Assembly: GCA_900079685.1 (NCBI GenBank)
Contig: LT599018.1
Coordinates: 2,805,785 to 2,869,784 of the forward strand
From: an uncultured delta proteobacterium
GTDB taxonomy: Bacteria; Desulfobacterota; Desulfovibrionia; Desulfovibrionales; Desulfovibrionaceae
Direction of reading: 5' to 3'
DNA: 64,000 nt
This document shows, piece after piece, positions 1 to 9,333 of the stretch. Position 1 is the first letter of the stretch. Every line of letters begins with the position of its first letter. The notes under the pieces were generated by a model. It was not told where the DNA came from, did not search any database, and saw only the letters and a list, made by a program, of their open reading frames with translations. The translations under genes and the position numbers were made by a program.

Positions 1-922
1 CCTGCCGCACGGCCTTCTGGGCTTCCTCGGCCTTGGCGAGGGCCTCGGCTTCCTTGTTCCGGGTTGCGGCGAAGCTCTCGCGCAGGTTTTGGGCCATGCG
101 GAGGAGCGATTGCTGCAACAGGGTCACCTCGTCCTTGCCGTCCGCCTCCAGGTGAACGTCCAGGTTGCCCGAGGCGATCTGCTCCGCCGCCTGGGTCGTT
201 GCCCTGAGCGGGCGGGAAATGGAGCGGAGCGTGAAGATGCAAAGCGGCAGCAGAATGCAGAGCACCAGCACGAGCACGCACCCGATCACGATGAGCATGC
301 GGCTGAACAGGGCGTTTGACATGCGTTTTTCCATGTCCGCCTTGTACGCTTCGATGTTGTCGATATAGATGCCCGTGGAGATCCAGAGATCCGTGCCGGG
401 GATCATCTCGGCGTAGGCGAGCTTCGGCGCGTTGGCCACGCCGCCGCCGGGCTGCGGCTTGCCGAAAATAAAGGAGACGAACCCGCCGCCCCTCTGCGCG
501 GCCTTGTTGAGCTCGCTCACGTAATACACGCCGCCCGCGTCCTTGGTATTGCCCAGATCCTTTCCGACCAGTTTGGGTTGGATGGGGTGCACGAAAACCG
601 TGGTCCCGCGATACACGAAATAATAGCCCGATTCATCGGCCTCGAACCGGATGTCGTTGATGTGCTTGCCGATGATCGCGGCCTGCTGGTCCGGGTCGGT
701 GACGCCTTCCAGCGATTTGCCGAGCGATTTGGCGATGGTATGGGTGCCGAGTTTGATTTTCGCCCGTTCCCCTTCCAGCATGACATCCTGGGCGTCGGTT
801 ATGCCGCGGTCTTTCACGCTCTCGGCCGTCAGAATGATGGTGCCCACCAAGCCCGCTATGGCCAGAATCAGTATGCTGATAATGCCCGTGATCCGCATCC
901 CTATGGAAAAATTACGCAACAT
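1..922 (-). CDS. Methyl-accepting chemotaxis protein, 3' part beyond window edge
   Basis: Chemoreceptor of the inner membrane that senses a periplasmic ligand and signals to CheA/CheW. About 307 residues are visible, read on the minus strand from ATG at 922, preceded by an AGAGGA ribosome site. They show a membrane segment at about 10-32, a single-Cache-type periplasmic domain at about 35-195 (residues such as DESGYYFVY and the TDLWISTGIYID end typical of sCache_2), a second membrane segment at about 207-231, and a HAMP domain (SISRPLRATTQAAEQIASGNLD) followed by an Ala/Glu-rich coiled coil. The methylation and signalling hairpin lie outside the window, so the receptor class cannot be completed; a HAMP-containing sensor of another type is possible but less likely. 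Confidence 0.88.
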   Translation of the reverse strand, partial: MLRNFSIGMRITGIISILILAIAGLVGTIILTAESVKDRGITDAQDVMLEGERAKIKLGTHTIAKSLGKSLEGVTDPDQQAAIIGKHINDIRFEADESGYYFVYRGTTVFVHPIQPKLVGKDLGNTKDAGGVYYVSELNKAAQRGGGFVSFIFGKPQPGGGVANAPKLAYAEMIPGTDLWISTGIYIDNIEAYKADMEKRMSNALFSRMLIVIGCVLVLVLCILLPLCIFTLRSISRPLRATTQAAEQIASGNLDVHLEADGKDEVTLLQQSLLRMAQNLRESFAATRNKEAEALAKAEEAQKAVRQ

Positions 923-1266
923 GTCACAATTCCTCTTTTCTCCGCGAAATAAACCGATTGGGGGGCGTTATGCCTCGCGCGGGCCGGAAAAACCTGTCCC
1001 CCGACAGGTAGGGCGCATGCGCGGAAGGTGAAAACGGTATTTGATATTCCTGCTTTGATATATTGGCAAGAGAAAACTGCCGCAACAAAATCATGCAATA
1101 ATTCCGGTTCGCTGCTCATTTTCGGAGGCACGTTTCCATAAGCGGAAAAGTGTGGTACCGTCGCATCATCCATGTTGTAGGCTGTCGACAGGAAACAGCG
1201 GCGGCACGGAAAAATGCCCGCGTCTCCCTCACTTCCGGAACGCCGGCGAGCATATGGAGGTGAACA
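923..1266. other. Intergenic region between chemoreceptor and hybrid kinase
   Basis: Divergent intergenic region of 344 bases. It must hold the promoters of the chemoreceptor (leftward) and the hybrid kinase (rightward). A GGAGG site lies just before the kinase start. A motif near 1068 (TGGCAAGAGAAAACTGC) resembles a sigma-54 promoter but its GG-GC spacing is wrong. No other gene or RNA is seen. Confidence 0.5.
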
Positions 1267-4200
1267 ATGGCACACGAAACGCGGGAATCTTTCCCGCTGG
1301 ACGGGTTGCCGGACCTTTTACGCTCGGCGGAAGTCGGCGTCTGGGAAATCGAAACAGCCACCGGATCATTTCTCTGTTCCCCCACATTCACCCAAATAAC
1401 AGGCGTTGCGTCGGGAGTTTCCATCCAGGAATTTCGCCGCGCTCTTGTGGCACCGGAGGACGCGGAGCGCATGCGGATCCTGTTTTTCGCCTGCCTTGAG
1501 GGAAAGCCCGACCGCTACCACGGGCGGTTCCTGCTCCGGAGCGGCGGGAAAAAAGCGCGCTGGGCGGAGGAGGATGCCGTCGTCATCCGGCGCAACCAGG
1601 ATGGAAGCCCCGCGCGCCTTGCGGGCATGCTCCGCGACGTCACGCAGCAGAAAAACAACGAAGACCGGCTGCGGGCTGAAAATGTTTACCGTCAGAACGT
1701 GGCGCGCCAGGCGGGCCTCGGCGGCTGGGAATGGGACGGCCGCGACGGCTGGCTGCGCTTTTATGATGACTGCCGGGATATGCTCGGCTACGGCAGGGAG
1801 GCGATGAACGGCCCCGTGGACGCGGTTTGCGACCGTCTTGTCCACCCCGACGAGGCTGGTCAGGTAAGGACCCGTATCCGGGACTATATCGCCGTCCCCC
1901 AGGGGATGATAAACGAAGAGATGCGTCTGAAGCACAAGGACGGGCATTACCTGTGGGTACAGGGGACCGGCGTTGCCGTCGCCTGGGACGAGGAGGGCAG
2001 GGCCGCGCGCATCGTCGGCGGCATCCTGGATATCGACAGCCGCGTGCGCGCGGAACAGGAGCTCTGCGAGAACATCTGCAGTCTCGCGGAGGATAACGAC
2101 GCGCTGCTGGCGGAAATGACGGCGTCGATGCGCCGAACGTTCCTGGCCCAGGGCAGGCGCGGAACAGTGGCAGCGAACGGCCCGGACACGAACAGCGTCT
2201 TTGGCGCGGACCTGTCGCGGGTGAGGCAGACGCAGGAGAAACTGCAACAACAGAGCAGGCTGTTCCAGGCAATCAACCTGGTGGCCGTCGGCCTTGCCGG
2301 GGCCGCCCCGGAAACCTTTGACGCGGCCGTGCAGGATGCCATGGCCATGATAGGCGAGGCGGTGGACGTTGACCGGCTGCGCGTCTGGCGGAATTATGAT
2401 GAAAACGGCGAGGTGTTCGGCAGGGAAATTTACCAATGGACGAAATCTCCCCGCTGGGCCATGCCGTTTGTGGCAAAAACCGGCTACGGAAACATCCCCT
2501 TCTGGTGGGATACGATGGCGCGGGGCAAGGTGTTCAACGCCCACGCGGGCGAACTGCCCGAGGCGGAACAGAGGGAACTTGAAAAAAATTCCATCCTGTC
2601 CATTCTTGCGGTCCCCATTTTCATCCAGGATACGTTCTGGGGGTTCATCGGCTTCGATGATTGCACCGTGGGCCGCAGCTTCACGGATTCCGAGGAAAAA
2701 CTGCTGCAGTCCGGCGGCAACATCATTATTTCGGCATTGCTGCGCAACGAGATGACGGCGAGCCTCATCGAGGCGCGGGAGCAGGCCATTGCCAGCGCGA
2801 AGGCCAAGAGTGAATTCCTGTCCCGCATGAGCCATGAGATCCGCACGCCCATGAACGCCATTATCGGCATGGGCGCCATCGCCAAAAGAACGGACGACCT
2901 TGAAAAAATAGGCGACTGTTTGCGGAAGATAGACGCTTCCTCGCGGCAATTGCTGGGTATTATTAACGACGTCCTGGACATGTCGAAAATAGAGGCCGAT
3001 AAATTTACCATCACCAACGCCGCGTTTGATTTTGAAAAGATGCTGCAGAACATTTTTTCCGTCATGCAGATCAGGTTTTTTGAAAAAAAACAAGAATTCA
3101 AATATGATATTGAAACAATTTTTACAAAAAAAATGATCGGCGACGAGCTTCGCCTCTCGCAGGTTCTCCTGAACCTGCTGTCGAACGCCGTGAAATTTAC
3201 GCCCGAAGGCGGCGCCGTCACCCTGCGGGTCAGGGAAAAGAACAGGGCGGCGGCAGGCTCGACCCTGCATATCGAAGTCGCCGACAACGGCATCGGTATT
3301 CCCGAAGAATACCAGGACAAGCTTTTCCAGTCTTTCGAGCAGGCGGACGGCGGCATAACGCGCCAGTTCGGCGGGACCGGACTCGGGCTTGCCATCAGCA
3401 AGAAGATTGTTACCCTCATGGGCGGCGATATTCAGGTAAAAAGCACGCAAGGCGTCGGCTCCTCTTTCGTGTTCGAGGTCCCTGTCGGCTGGGGTGAGCC
3501 GCTCCGCGACGACGCCCCGCCGATGGAGAGGAAAAAGGTCCTCCACGCGCTGGTGGTGGATGACGATGCCGACGTTCTTGACTATCTGGCCGGGCTGCTC
3601 CGCGAGCTTTCCATCCGGACGGACACGACGGCTGATCCCGTGCGGGCCATCGCCCTGGCGGTGCAAAACGAGAGTGCGGGCACGCCGTATGACGTGATCC
3701 TGGCGGACTGGAACATGCCCGTCATGGACGGCGTCGAGACGGCGCTTGAGCTCAGGAGGATTTCGAGCGACAATCTCTTCATCATCATGACGTCGCTCGC
3801 CGATTGGGGCGAGATTGAGCATGAGGCGGGCATGGCCGGCGTGACCTGTTTTTTGCAGAAGCCGGTATTGCCGTCAGCCTTGCAGGATATTCTGGCGCGG
3901 CACGGCGGGCATGCCGGGCGACCGCCGTCCCCGCTCGCCGAGGAACCGCCGCGCAGGGACTGGGCGGGCAAAAGCATCTTGTTGGCCGAGGATATTGAAA
4001 TCAACCGCGAGATCGTCCTCTGCATCCTTGAGGATACGGGCGTGCGGATCGACATGGCGCTGGACGGCGTGGAGGCGGTGGATCTTTTCCGCCGGAACCC
4101 GGGCCTATATGATGTTATCCTGATGGACATGCAGATGCCCAACCTTGACGGAATCGCCGCCACACGGCAAATTCGCGCTTTGGATATTCCGGGTTCCGCG

Positions 4201-4356
4201 GATGTGCCCATCGTGGCGATGACCGCCAACGCCTTTAAAGAGGACGAGGAAAAATGCCTTGCGGCCGGGATGACCGGCTATCTGGCGAAACCCATCGATG
4301 TGGAGAAGCTTTTTGCCGCTCTGGCGGCGATTCTGGATGCGCCGGCGGAGCGGTAA
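1267..4356 (+). CDS. Hybrid sensor histidine kinase with two receiver domains
   Basis: Phosphorelay kinase of 1029 residues without obvious membrane segments, so probably cytoplasmic. Order of domains: PAS (about 15-125), PAS with PAC (about 150-265), GAF (about 330-500, containing the WAMPFVAKTGYGNIPFWW stretch), HisKA with phospho-acceptor His523 in SHEIRTPMN, HATPase with N-box NLLSNAVKF near 635 and GTGLGLAI near 700, receiver 1 with Asp814 (ADWNMPVMDG), receiver 2 with Asp954 (MDMQMPNLDG). Both receivers keep the acidic pocket and conserved Lys. Start chosen because GGAGG lies 6 bases upstream. No Hpt domain is present, so the next relay partner must be encoded elsewhere. The signal is unknown; the GAF domain suggests a small ligand. 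Confidence 0.93.
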   Translation: MAHETRESFPLDGLPDLLRSAEVGVWEIETATGSFLCSPTFTQITGVASGVSIQEFRRALVAPEDAERMRILFFACLEGKPDRYHGRFLLRSGGKKARWAEEDAVVIRRNQDGSPARLAGMLRDVTQQKNNEDRLRAENVYRQNVARQAGLGGWEWDGRDGWLRFYDDCRDMLGYGREAMNGPVDAVCDRLVHPDEAGQVRTRIRDYIAVPQGMINEEMRLKHKDGHYLWVQGTGVAVAWDEEGRAARIVGGILDIDSRVRAEQELCENICSLAEDNDALLAEMTASMRRTFLAQGRRGTVAANGPDTNSVFGADLSRVRQTQEKLQQQSRLFQAINLVAVGLAGAAPETFDAAVQDAMAMIGEAVDVDRLRVWRNYDENGEVFGREIYQWTKSPRWAMPFVAKTGYGNIPFWWDTMARGKVFNAHAGELPEAEQRELEKNSILSILAVPIFIQDTFWGFIGFDDCTVGRSFTDSEEKLLQSGGNIIISALLRNEMTASLIEAREQAIASAKAKSEFLSRMSHEIRTPMNAIIGMGAIAKRTDDLEKIGDCLRKIDASSRQLLGIINDVLDMSKIEADKFTITNAAFDFEKMLQNIFSVMQIRFFEKKQEFKYDIETIFTKKMIGDELRLSQVLLNLLSNAVKFTPEGGAVTLRVREKNRAAAGSTLHIEVADNGIGIPEEYQDKLFQSFEQADGGITRQFGGTGLGLAISKKIVTLMGGDIQVKSTQGVGSSFVFEVPVGWGEPLRDDAPPMERKKVLHALVVDDDADVLDYLAGLLRELSIRTDTTADPVRAIALAVQNESAGTPYDVILADWNMPVMDGVETALELRRISSDNLFIIMTSLADWGEIEHEAGMAGVTCFLQKPVLPSALQDILARHGGHAGRPPSPLAEEPPRRDWAGKSILLAEDIEINREIVLCILEDTGVRIDMALDGVEAVDLFRRNPGLYDVILMDMQMPNLDGIAATRQIRALDIPGSADVPIVAMTANAFKEDEEKCLAAGMTGYLAKPIDVEKLFAALAAILDAPAER

Positions 4357-4440
4357 GGGCCTCTCCTCCGGCGTGACCGCGCCGTGAATTTTCGGGCGGC
4401 GTCGCCGCCCTTGCACGGTGCAATACTGAAGAACGCAGTC

Positions 4441-4465
4441 AAAAAGGAGGCATGGCCTCCTTTTT
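4441..4465 (+). terminator. Perfect hairpin between kinase and aminopeptidase genes
   Basis: Arms AAAAAGGAGGC and GCCTCCTTTTT around an ATG loop, ending in five T. It lies 85 bases after the kinase stop and 34 before the aminopeptidase start. It would act as an intrinsic terminator; the symmetric A and T tracts make it potentially bidirectional. Confidence 0.8.
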
Positions 4466-4498
4466 GGATGCCATCCAACCCCAGGAAGGAACAGACTG

Positions 4499-5896
4499 AT
4501 GAAAAAAGAGATTGCCTTTACCTCGCGCAGCGCGTGGGACGTTTACAGCGACGCCGAAAGCATGGCGGCCATGCGGGACCTGGCCGAGCGCTACAGGAAA
4601 TTCCTCACCGCCTGCAAGACGGAACGCGAAACCATGGATTATCTGCGCGGGCGTTTGGAAAAGGCGGGCTACAAGGAAAACGGCAAGGGCGACAAAATAT
4701 TCCGGGTCTTGCAGAACAAGACCATGTTCGTGGCCAAAAAAGGCAAGGCTTCCCTTGAGGGCGGCCTGCGCCTCGTGGCGGCCCACGCCGATACGCCCAG
4801 GCTTGACTTCAAGCAGCATCCGCTTCTGGAACAGGCCAACGTGGGTCAGGCCAAGACCCACTATTACGGCGGCATCCGTAAATACCAGTGGCTTGCCCGC
4901 CCCCTGGCCATCCACGGGGTTGTCGTGCGCGATTCCGGCGAGGTTATCAAAGTGGTGCTCGGTGAAGACCCGAAAGAGCCTGTGTTCACCATCCTCGACC
5001 TTCTGCCCCACCTTGCCCAGGGCCAGGCGGACGTGCCGCTCTCCAAGGTTTTCGAGGCGGAGAAGCTGAACGTCGTGCTGGGGCATAAACCCCTGGGGAC
5101 AAAGGCCCCCAAGGGCAAAAAAGACGCGGACAAGTCCAAGGACCCGGTCAAGGCGGCCGTGCTTGAACTTTTGAACAAAAAATACGGCATCGTCGAGGAA
5201 GATCTGTACTCGGCGGAACTCCAGGCCGTGCCCGCGGGGGATGCCCGGTACGTCGGGCTCGACTCCTCCATGATCGGCGGGTACGGGCACGACGACCGCG
5301 TGTGCGTATTCACCGCCCTGGAAGGGTTTTTGACCGCCGCCGGGCAGACGGCCCATACCCAATGCCTCATGTTCTGGGACAAGGAGGAAATCGGGTCGGA
5401 AGGGTCCACCGGCGCCAAATCCCGGTTCTTCGAATACTGCGTGCAGGAATGCATCCGCACCTGGGAACCCAAGGCGGATTTCGCCACGGTCATGCTGCGC
5501 ACGAAAGCTATTTCCGCGGACGTGCACGCGGCCATTGACCCGGACTGGCAGGACCTGCACGAAAAGCTCAATTCCGCGCTGTTCGGCCACGGCCCGACCT
5601 TCTGCAAATTCACCGGGCACAGAGGGAAATACGAGGCCAACGACGCCCACCCCGAATACGTGGGCTGGCTGCGCTCCGTGCTGAACAAGGAGAACATCCC
5701 CTGGCAGATGGCGGAACTGGGCAAGGTGGACCACGGCGGCGGCGGCACGGTCGCCATGTATCTGGCCGCCTACGGCATGAACATCATCGACTGCGGCCCG
5801 CCGATTCTTTCCATGCACAGCCCCTTTGAGGTGGTGAGCAACGCGGACCTTTACGCCACCAAGCTGGCCTTCACCGCTTTTCTGGCCGCGAAATAA
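4499..5896 (+). CDS. M18 family metallo-aminopeptidase
   Basis: Cytoplasmic zinc aminopeptidase of 465 residues that removes N-terminal residues, in the M18 family (aspartyl aminopeptidase / aminopeptidase I). Family signatures in order: AAHADTPRLDFK with the first metal His, GGYGHDDRVC with a bridging Asp, DKEEIGSEG with the catalytic Glu pair, DVHAAIDPD, and the C-terminal DHGGGGTVAMYLA...MHSPFEVVSNADL with the last metal His. Length matches the family. No signal peptide. Start supported by AGGAAGG 9 bases upstream. The exact residue specificity cannot be read from sequence. Confidence 0.93.
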   Translation: MKKEIAFTSRSAWDVYSDAESMAAMRDLAERYRKFLTACKTERETMDYLRGRLEKAGYKENGKGDKIFRVLQNKTMFVAKKGKASLEGGLRLVAAHADTPRLDFKQHPLLEQANVGQAKTHYYGGIRKYQWLARPLAIHGVVVRDSGEVIKVVLGEDPKEPVFTILDLLPHLAQGQADVPLSKVFEAEKLNVVLGHKPLGTKAPKGKKDADKSKDPVKAAVLELLNKKYGIVEEDLYSAELQAVPAGDARYVGLDSSMIGGYGHDDRVCVFTALEGFLTAAGQTAHTQCLMFWDKEEIGSEGSTGAKSRFFEYCVQECIRTWEPKADFATVMLRTKAISADVHAAIDPDWQDLHEKLNSALFGHGPTFCKFTGHRGKYEANDAHPEYVGWLRSVLNKENIPWQMAELGKVDHGGGGTVAMYLAAYGMNIIDCGPPILSMHSPFEVVSNADLYATKLAFTAFLAAK

Positions 5897-5920
5897 GGGC
5901 CTGCCGGGAGCCGTTTTCAT

Positions 5921-5956
5921 GCCGCGCGGGACACATCCCGCGCGGCTGTTTTTATT
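5921..5956 (+). terminator. Intrinsic terminator after aminopeptidase
   Basis: Eleven-base perfect stem (GCCGCGCGGGA with TCCCGCGCGGC) and loop CACA, followed by TGTTTTTATTT. It sits 24 bases past the aminopeptidase stop. Confidence 0.9.
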
Positions 5957-6053
5957 TGCGGCACAATATCTTTCGAGCTTGTGAAAAAAACAACTTGATT
6001 CTTGTGAAAAATAGATTAAGGTTGCCTCTCGGACCAGATAGCAGATAGTGTTT

Positions 6054-6059
6054 TATAAT
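6054..6059 (+). promoter_or_regulatory. Candidate -10 box for mdh
   Basis: An exact TATAAT lies 84 bases before the mdh start in an AT-richer stretch. The -35 region is weak (CGGACC-like at 17-18 bases), so the assignment is tentative. Confidence 0.4.
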
Positions 6060-6142
6060 TACCCAGGCCGCCGGGGTTCCGGCAGCGGGCGGGCGTGACG
6101 CCGCCCGGACAATTTTTGATTTTATCCACATCGGAGGATCGC

Positions 6143-7063
6143 ATGCCTAAGAAGATTACTGTCATCGGCGCGGGAAACGTGGGAGCGGCTGTTGCCCAGT
6201 ACTGCCAGCTCAAAGACCTCGGCGAGATCGTCATGCTCGATATCGCCGAAGGCGTCGCCAAGGGCAAGGCCCTGGACCTGTCCCAGGCTTCCGCGCTGCA
6301 GGGGTTTGATTCCAAGATCATCGGCACCGGCGACTATGCCGATACCGCCAACTCCGATGTGGTCGTGGTAACCGCGGGTATCGCGCGTAAACCCGGCATG
6401 AGCCGCGACGACCTGATCGCGACCAACCTCAAGATCGTGACGGACGTGGTGAAAGCGGCGGTCGCGGTTTCCCCCAACGCCATTTTCATCATCGTCAGCA
6501 ACCCGCTGGACATCATGTGCGCCGTGGCCCAGAAGGTCAGCGGGCTGCCGGTTGAGCGCGTGATCGGTCTTTCCGGCATGCTGGACGCCGCCCGGCTGAA
6601 ATACTACCTGGCCGAAGCCACGGGCGTTTCCCCCCGCACGGTCAACGCCATCGTGCTCGGCGAGCACGGCGACTCCATGGTCGCGCTGCCGCGCCTTGCC
6701 ACCATCGGCGGCGTCGCGGCCCCCAACCTGCTCTCCGAAGCCCAGATGGCGGAAGTCGCCGAAAAGACCGCCAAGGGCGGCGCGGCCGTCGTGGCCCTTA
6801 TCGGCGTATCCGCCTGGTACGGCCCGGGCCTTTCCACCGCCACCATGGTGGAAGCGGTCATCAAGGACACCCACGCCATCATGCCCTGCTCCGCGTATCT
6901 CACCGGCCAGTACGGCGCGAAAGACATGTACATGTGCTGCCCCATCCGCATCGGCGCCAAGGGCGTGGAAGAGATCATCGAAGTTGAGCTCAACGCCGCC
7001 GAAAAAGCGGCCGTGGCCAACTCCATCAAGAGCATCAAGGAAAAACTGGCTGCCGTGAAATAG
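6143..7063 (+). CDS. mdh: Malate dehydrogenase (LDH-type)
   Basis: NAD-dependent oxidation of malate to oxaloacetate in central metabolism. The 306-residue protein has the N-terminal Rossmann motif GAGNVG (9-14), an NAD-selecting Asp at the end of strand 2 (MLDIAEG), the malate-type substrate loop ARKPGMSRDDL with its two arginines, and catalytic His175 in GEHGDSM. The Arg in the loop argues for malate rather than lactate. An in-frame start 48 bases upstream exists, but GGAGG at 6133 and homology to the family start support ATG 6143. It is monocistronic, with a clear terminator downstream. Confidence 0.95.
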   Translation: MPKKITVIGAGNVGAAVAQYCQLKDLGEIVMLDIAEGVAKGKALDLSQASALQGFDSKIIGTGDYADTANSDVVVVTAGIARKPGMSRDDLIATNLKIVTDVVKAAVAVSPNAIFIIVSNPLDIMCAVAQKVSGLPVERVIGLSGMLDAARLKYYLAEATGVSPRTVNAIVLGEHGDSMVALPRLATIGGVAAPNLLSEAQMAEVAEKTAKGGAAVVALIGVSAWYGPGLSTATMVEAVIKDTHAIMPCSAYLTGQYGAKDMYMCCPIRIGAKGVEEIIEVELNAAEKAAVANSIKSIKEKLAAVK

Positions 7064-7084
7064 CGCCGTTTTCCGGACAGAAAC

Positions 7085-7121
7085 AAAAAAGGACTTTCGA
7101 GCGATCGAAAGTCCTTTTTTT
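7085..7121 (+). terminator. Intrinsic terminator after mdh
   Basis: Perfect stem AAAGGACTTTCGA / TCGAAAGTCCTTT with a GCGA loop and seven T. It begins 22 bases after the mdh stop and is symmetric enough to work in both directions. Confidence 0.95.
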
Positions 7122-7276
7122 GCTTCGGATGGGCAGCGGCGGCAACGCCGCCGCATTGTTTTATGGCTTTCGCGCGTCATGTGATGGCGCATACAGGAAA
7201 AAACTTTTTTATAAATGCCCGCATCGCGCCTTTGTGGGATAACGGCGGCATGTATGTATCCTTACAGGAGGCCGTT

Positions 7277-9256
7277 ATGCGGAAAAAATTGTTAGTTCTT
7301 CTTTGCCTCGCCTTCATGCTTGCTTGCGTTACAGCGGCGGCAGCGGCGGAAAAGGCCCCGGTCCTCGGCAAAAGCGCCACGGACAAGACCAAGGCCGCCA
7401 ACGCGGCGATTTTGAAAAAGTTGCCTTTCAGCAACACGCAGGATTTTGACGACGCCAACCGGGGGTTTATCGCCACCATCCCGGATTTGGTCATTAACGA
7501 CGCCCACGGCCACCCGGTCTGGAACCTGAAGGATTACGCCTTTCTGAAACAGGAAACCGCCCCGGATACGGTCAACCCCAGCCTGTGGCGGCAGTCGCGG
7601 CTGAACATGACCAACGGCCTGTTCAAGGTTGTGGACCGGGTCTACCAGATTCGCGGCTTTGACCTTTCCAACATGACCATCATCGAAGGCGATACCGGCC
7701 TTATCCTCATCGACCCCCTGGTCTCGCCGGAAACTTCCAAGGCCGGGCTGGATCTTTACCGCGCGCACGGAACAGATAAACCGGTAGTGGCCGTCATCTA
7801 CACGCACAGCCACATCGACCACTACGGCGGCGTCAAGGGCGTGACCACCGAGGACGACGTCAAAGCCGGCAAGGTGAAAATCATCGCCCCGGATAAGTTC
7901 CTGGAAGAAGCGGTCAGCGAAAACGTCTATGCCGGAACGGCCATGGGCCGCCGCGCCCTGTACCACACCGGCGCGCTGCTGCCCAAAAGTCCCACGGGCC
8001 AGGTGGACGACGGCCTGGGCAAAACCGCCTCCCTGGGGGCCTCCACGCTGATCGCGCCCACGGATACCGTCACCGCCACCGGCCAGAAAATGACCGTGGA
8101 CGGCGTGGACATGGAATTCATCCTGGCCCCGGGCACCGAAGCCCCGGCGGAAATGCTCATTTATTTCCCGCAGTTCAAACTGCTGGACGCGGCCGAGGAT
8201 TGCACGCACACCGTGCACAACTTGTACACCCTGCGCGGGGCCCAGGTGCGCGACGCCAAAAACTGGTGGAAGTCCCTGAACACGGCTCTTGTGCTGTACG
8301 GTACGGACGTGCAGGCCATCATCGCCCAGCACCACTGGCCCATGTGGGGGAACGACCGCGTTAACGCCATCCTGGTCAGCCAGCGCGATATGTATAAGTT
8401 CATCCATGACCAGACCCTGAACTTGGCCAACAAGGGCTTTACCTCCGTGGAGATCGCCGAGCGGCTTACCCTGCCCGCCTCCCTGGCCGGGCAGTGGTGG
8501 AACCGCGACTACTACGGCTCCGTGAACCACGACGCCAAAGCGGTGTATCAGCGCTACCTGGGCTGGTACGACGGCAACCCCTCCAATCTGTATGTGCTGC
8601 CGCCGGTTGATTCCGCCAAGAAGTACGTGGAATACATGGGCGGCGCGGCCGCCATTACGGAAAAGGCCAAAAAGGACTTTGCCGCCGGCAACTACCGCTG
8701 GGTGGCCGAGGTCATGAACAAGGTTGTTTTTGCGGATCCGAACAACGCCGCCGCGAAGGGCCTTTTGGCCGATACCCTGGAACAGCTGGGCTACCAGACG
8801 GAAAACGGCACCTGGCGCAACAACTTCCTGCAGGGCGCTTTTGAACTGCGCAACGGCACGCCGAAGATAAAAATCCCCGGCGTGGCCACCCCGGACGTGG
8901 TCAAAGCCATGAGCCCGGACATGCTTCTGGACTACATGGGCATACGGTTGAACGCCGCCAAGGCCGAGGGCAAGGTGCTGACCATCGCCTGGATGCAGCC
9001 CGGCCAGGACGCCCCGTACGCCATTGAGCTGCAAAACTCGGCCCTGATCTACACCCAGGGCAAAAAGCTGGCCTCGCCCGGGGCCACCATCACCGCCGCC
9101 AGCGGCGATCTGGCCGAAGTGCTCATGGGCCAGGCGTCCCTAAGCGACAAGATTAAGGACGGCAGCCTGGCGATCAGCGGCAACGGGAACGCGGTGCAGG
9201 AGCTCTTCTCGCTGCTGGATGAGTTTGAGCTGATGTTCAACATCGTCACGCCGTAA
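7277..9256 (+). CDS. Secreted type III linear alkylsulfatase (SdsA/YjcS/BDS1 family)
   Basis: Periplasmic zinc hydrolase predicted to release sulfate from primary alkyl sulfates such as dodecyl sulfate. The 659-residue protein starts with a Sec signal peptide (MRKKLLVLLCLAFMLACVTAAAAAEKA), then a metallo-beta-lactamase domain with the dinuclear site THSHIDH (His177, His179, Asp181, His182) and the AAEDCTHTVHN segment carrying further ligands. A helical dimerisation domain (about 380-520) and a C-terminal SCP2-like domain (about 530-655) complete the family layout. AGGAGG 6 bases before ATG 7277 fixes the start; longer in-frame readings lack a signal peptide. In a sulfate reducer the freed sulfate could serve as electron acceptor, which is inference. 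Confidence 0.93.
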   Translation: MRKKLLVLLCLAFMLACVTAAAAAEKAPVLGKSATDKTKAANAAILKKLPFSNTQDFDDANRGFIATIPDLVINDAHGHPVWNLKDYAFLKQETAPDTVNPSLWRQSRLNMTNGLFKVVDRVYQIRGFDLSNMTIIEGDTGLILIDPLVSPETSKAGLDLYRAHGTDKPVVAVIYTHSHIDHYGGVKGVTTEDDVKAGKVKIIAPDKFLEEAVSENVYAGTAMGRRALYHTGALLPKSPTGQVDDGLGKTASLGASTLIAPTDTVTATGQKMTVDGVDMEFILAPGTEAPAEMLIYFPQFKLLDAAEDCTHTVHNLYTLRGAQVRDAKNWWKSLNTALVLYGTDVQAIIAQHHWPMWGNDRVNAILVSQRDMYKFIHDQTLNLANKGFTSVEIAERLTLPASLAGQWWNRDYYGSVNHDAKAVYQRYLGWYDGNPSNLYVLPPVDSAKKYVEYMGGAAAITEKAKKDFAAGNYRWVAEVMNKVVFADPNNAAAKGLLADTLEQLGYQTENGTWRNNFLQGAFELRNGTPKIKIPGVATPDVVKAMSPDMLLDYMGIRLNAAKAEGKVLTIAWMQPGQDAPYAIELQNSALIYTQGKKLASPGATITAASGDLAEVLMGQASLSDKIKDGSLAISGNGNAVQELFSLLDEFELMFNIVTP

Positions 9257-9281
9257 CCCGGCCCGCCTCGTGGGTAAAAGA

Positions 9282-9312
9282 GCAGGGGGTACGCGGCCGC
9301 GTACCCCCTTGC
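9282..9312. terminator. Hairpin between convergent alkylsulfatase and pirin genes
   Basis: Long stem GCAGGGGGTACGC / GCGTACCCCCTTGC followed on the plus strand by TTTA. It lies between two convergent genes, so it probably stops both transcripts; the T tract is short. Confidence 0.7.
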
Positions 9313-9333
9313 TTTACGTGTGTTTTTCCGGTG

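Noticed and set aside
1066..1085. TGGCAAGAGAAAACTGC as sigma-54 promoter
   Set aside because: The distance between the GG and GC elements is two bases too long.
1366..3822. Open frame of 818 codons antisense to the first hybrid kinase
   Set aside because: Same composition artefact as above; the plus-strand gene has complete kinase and receiver motifs.
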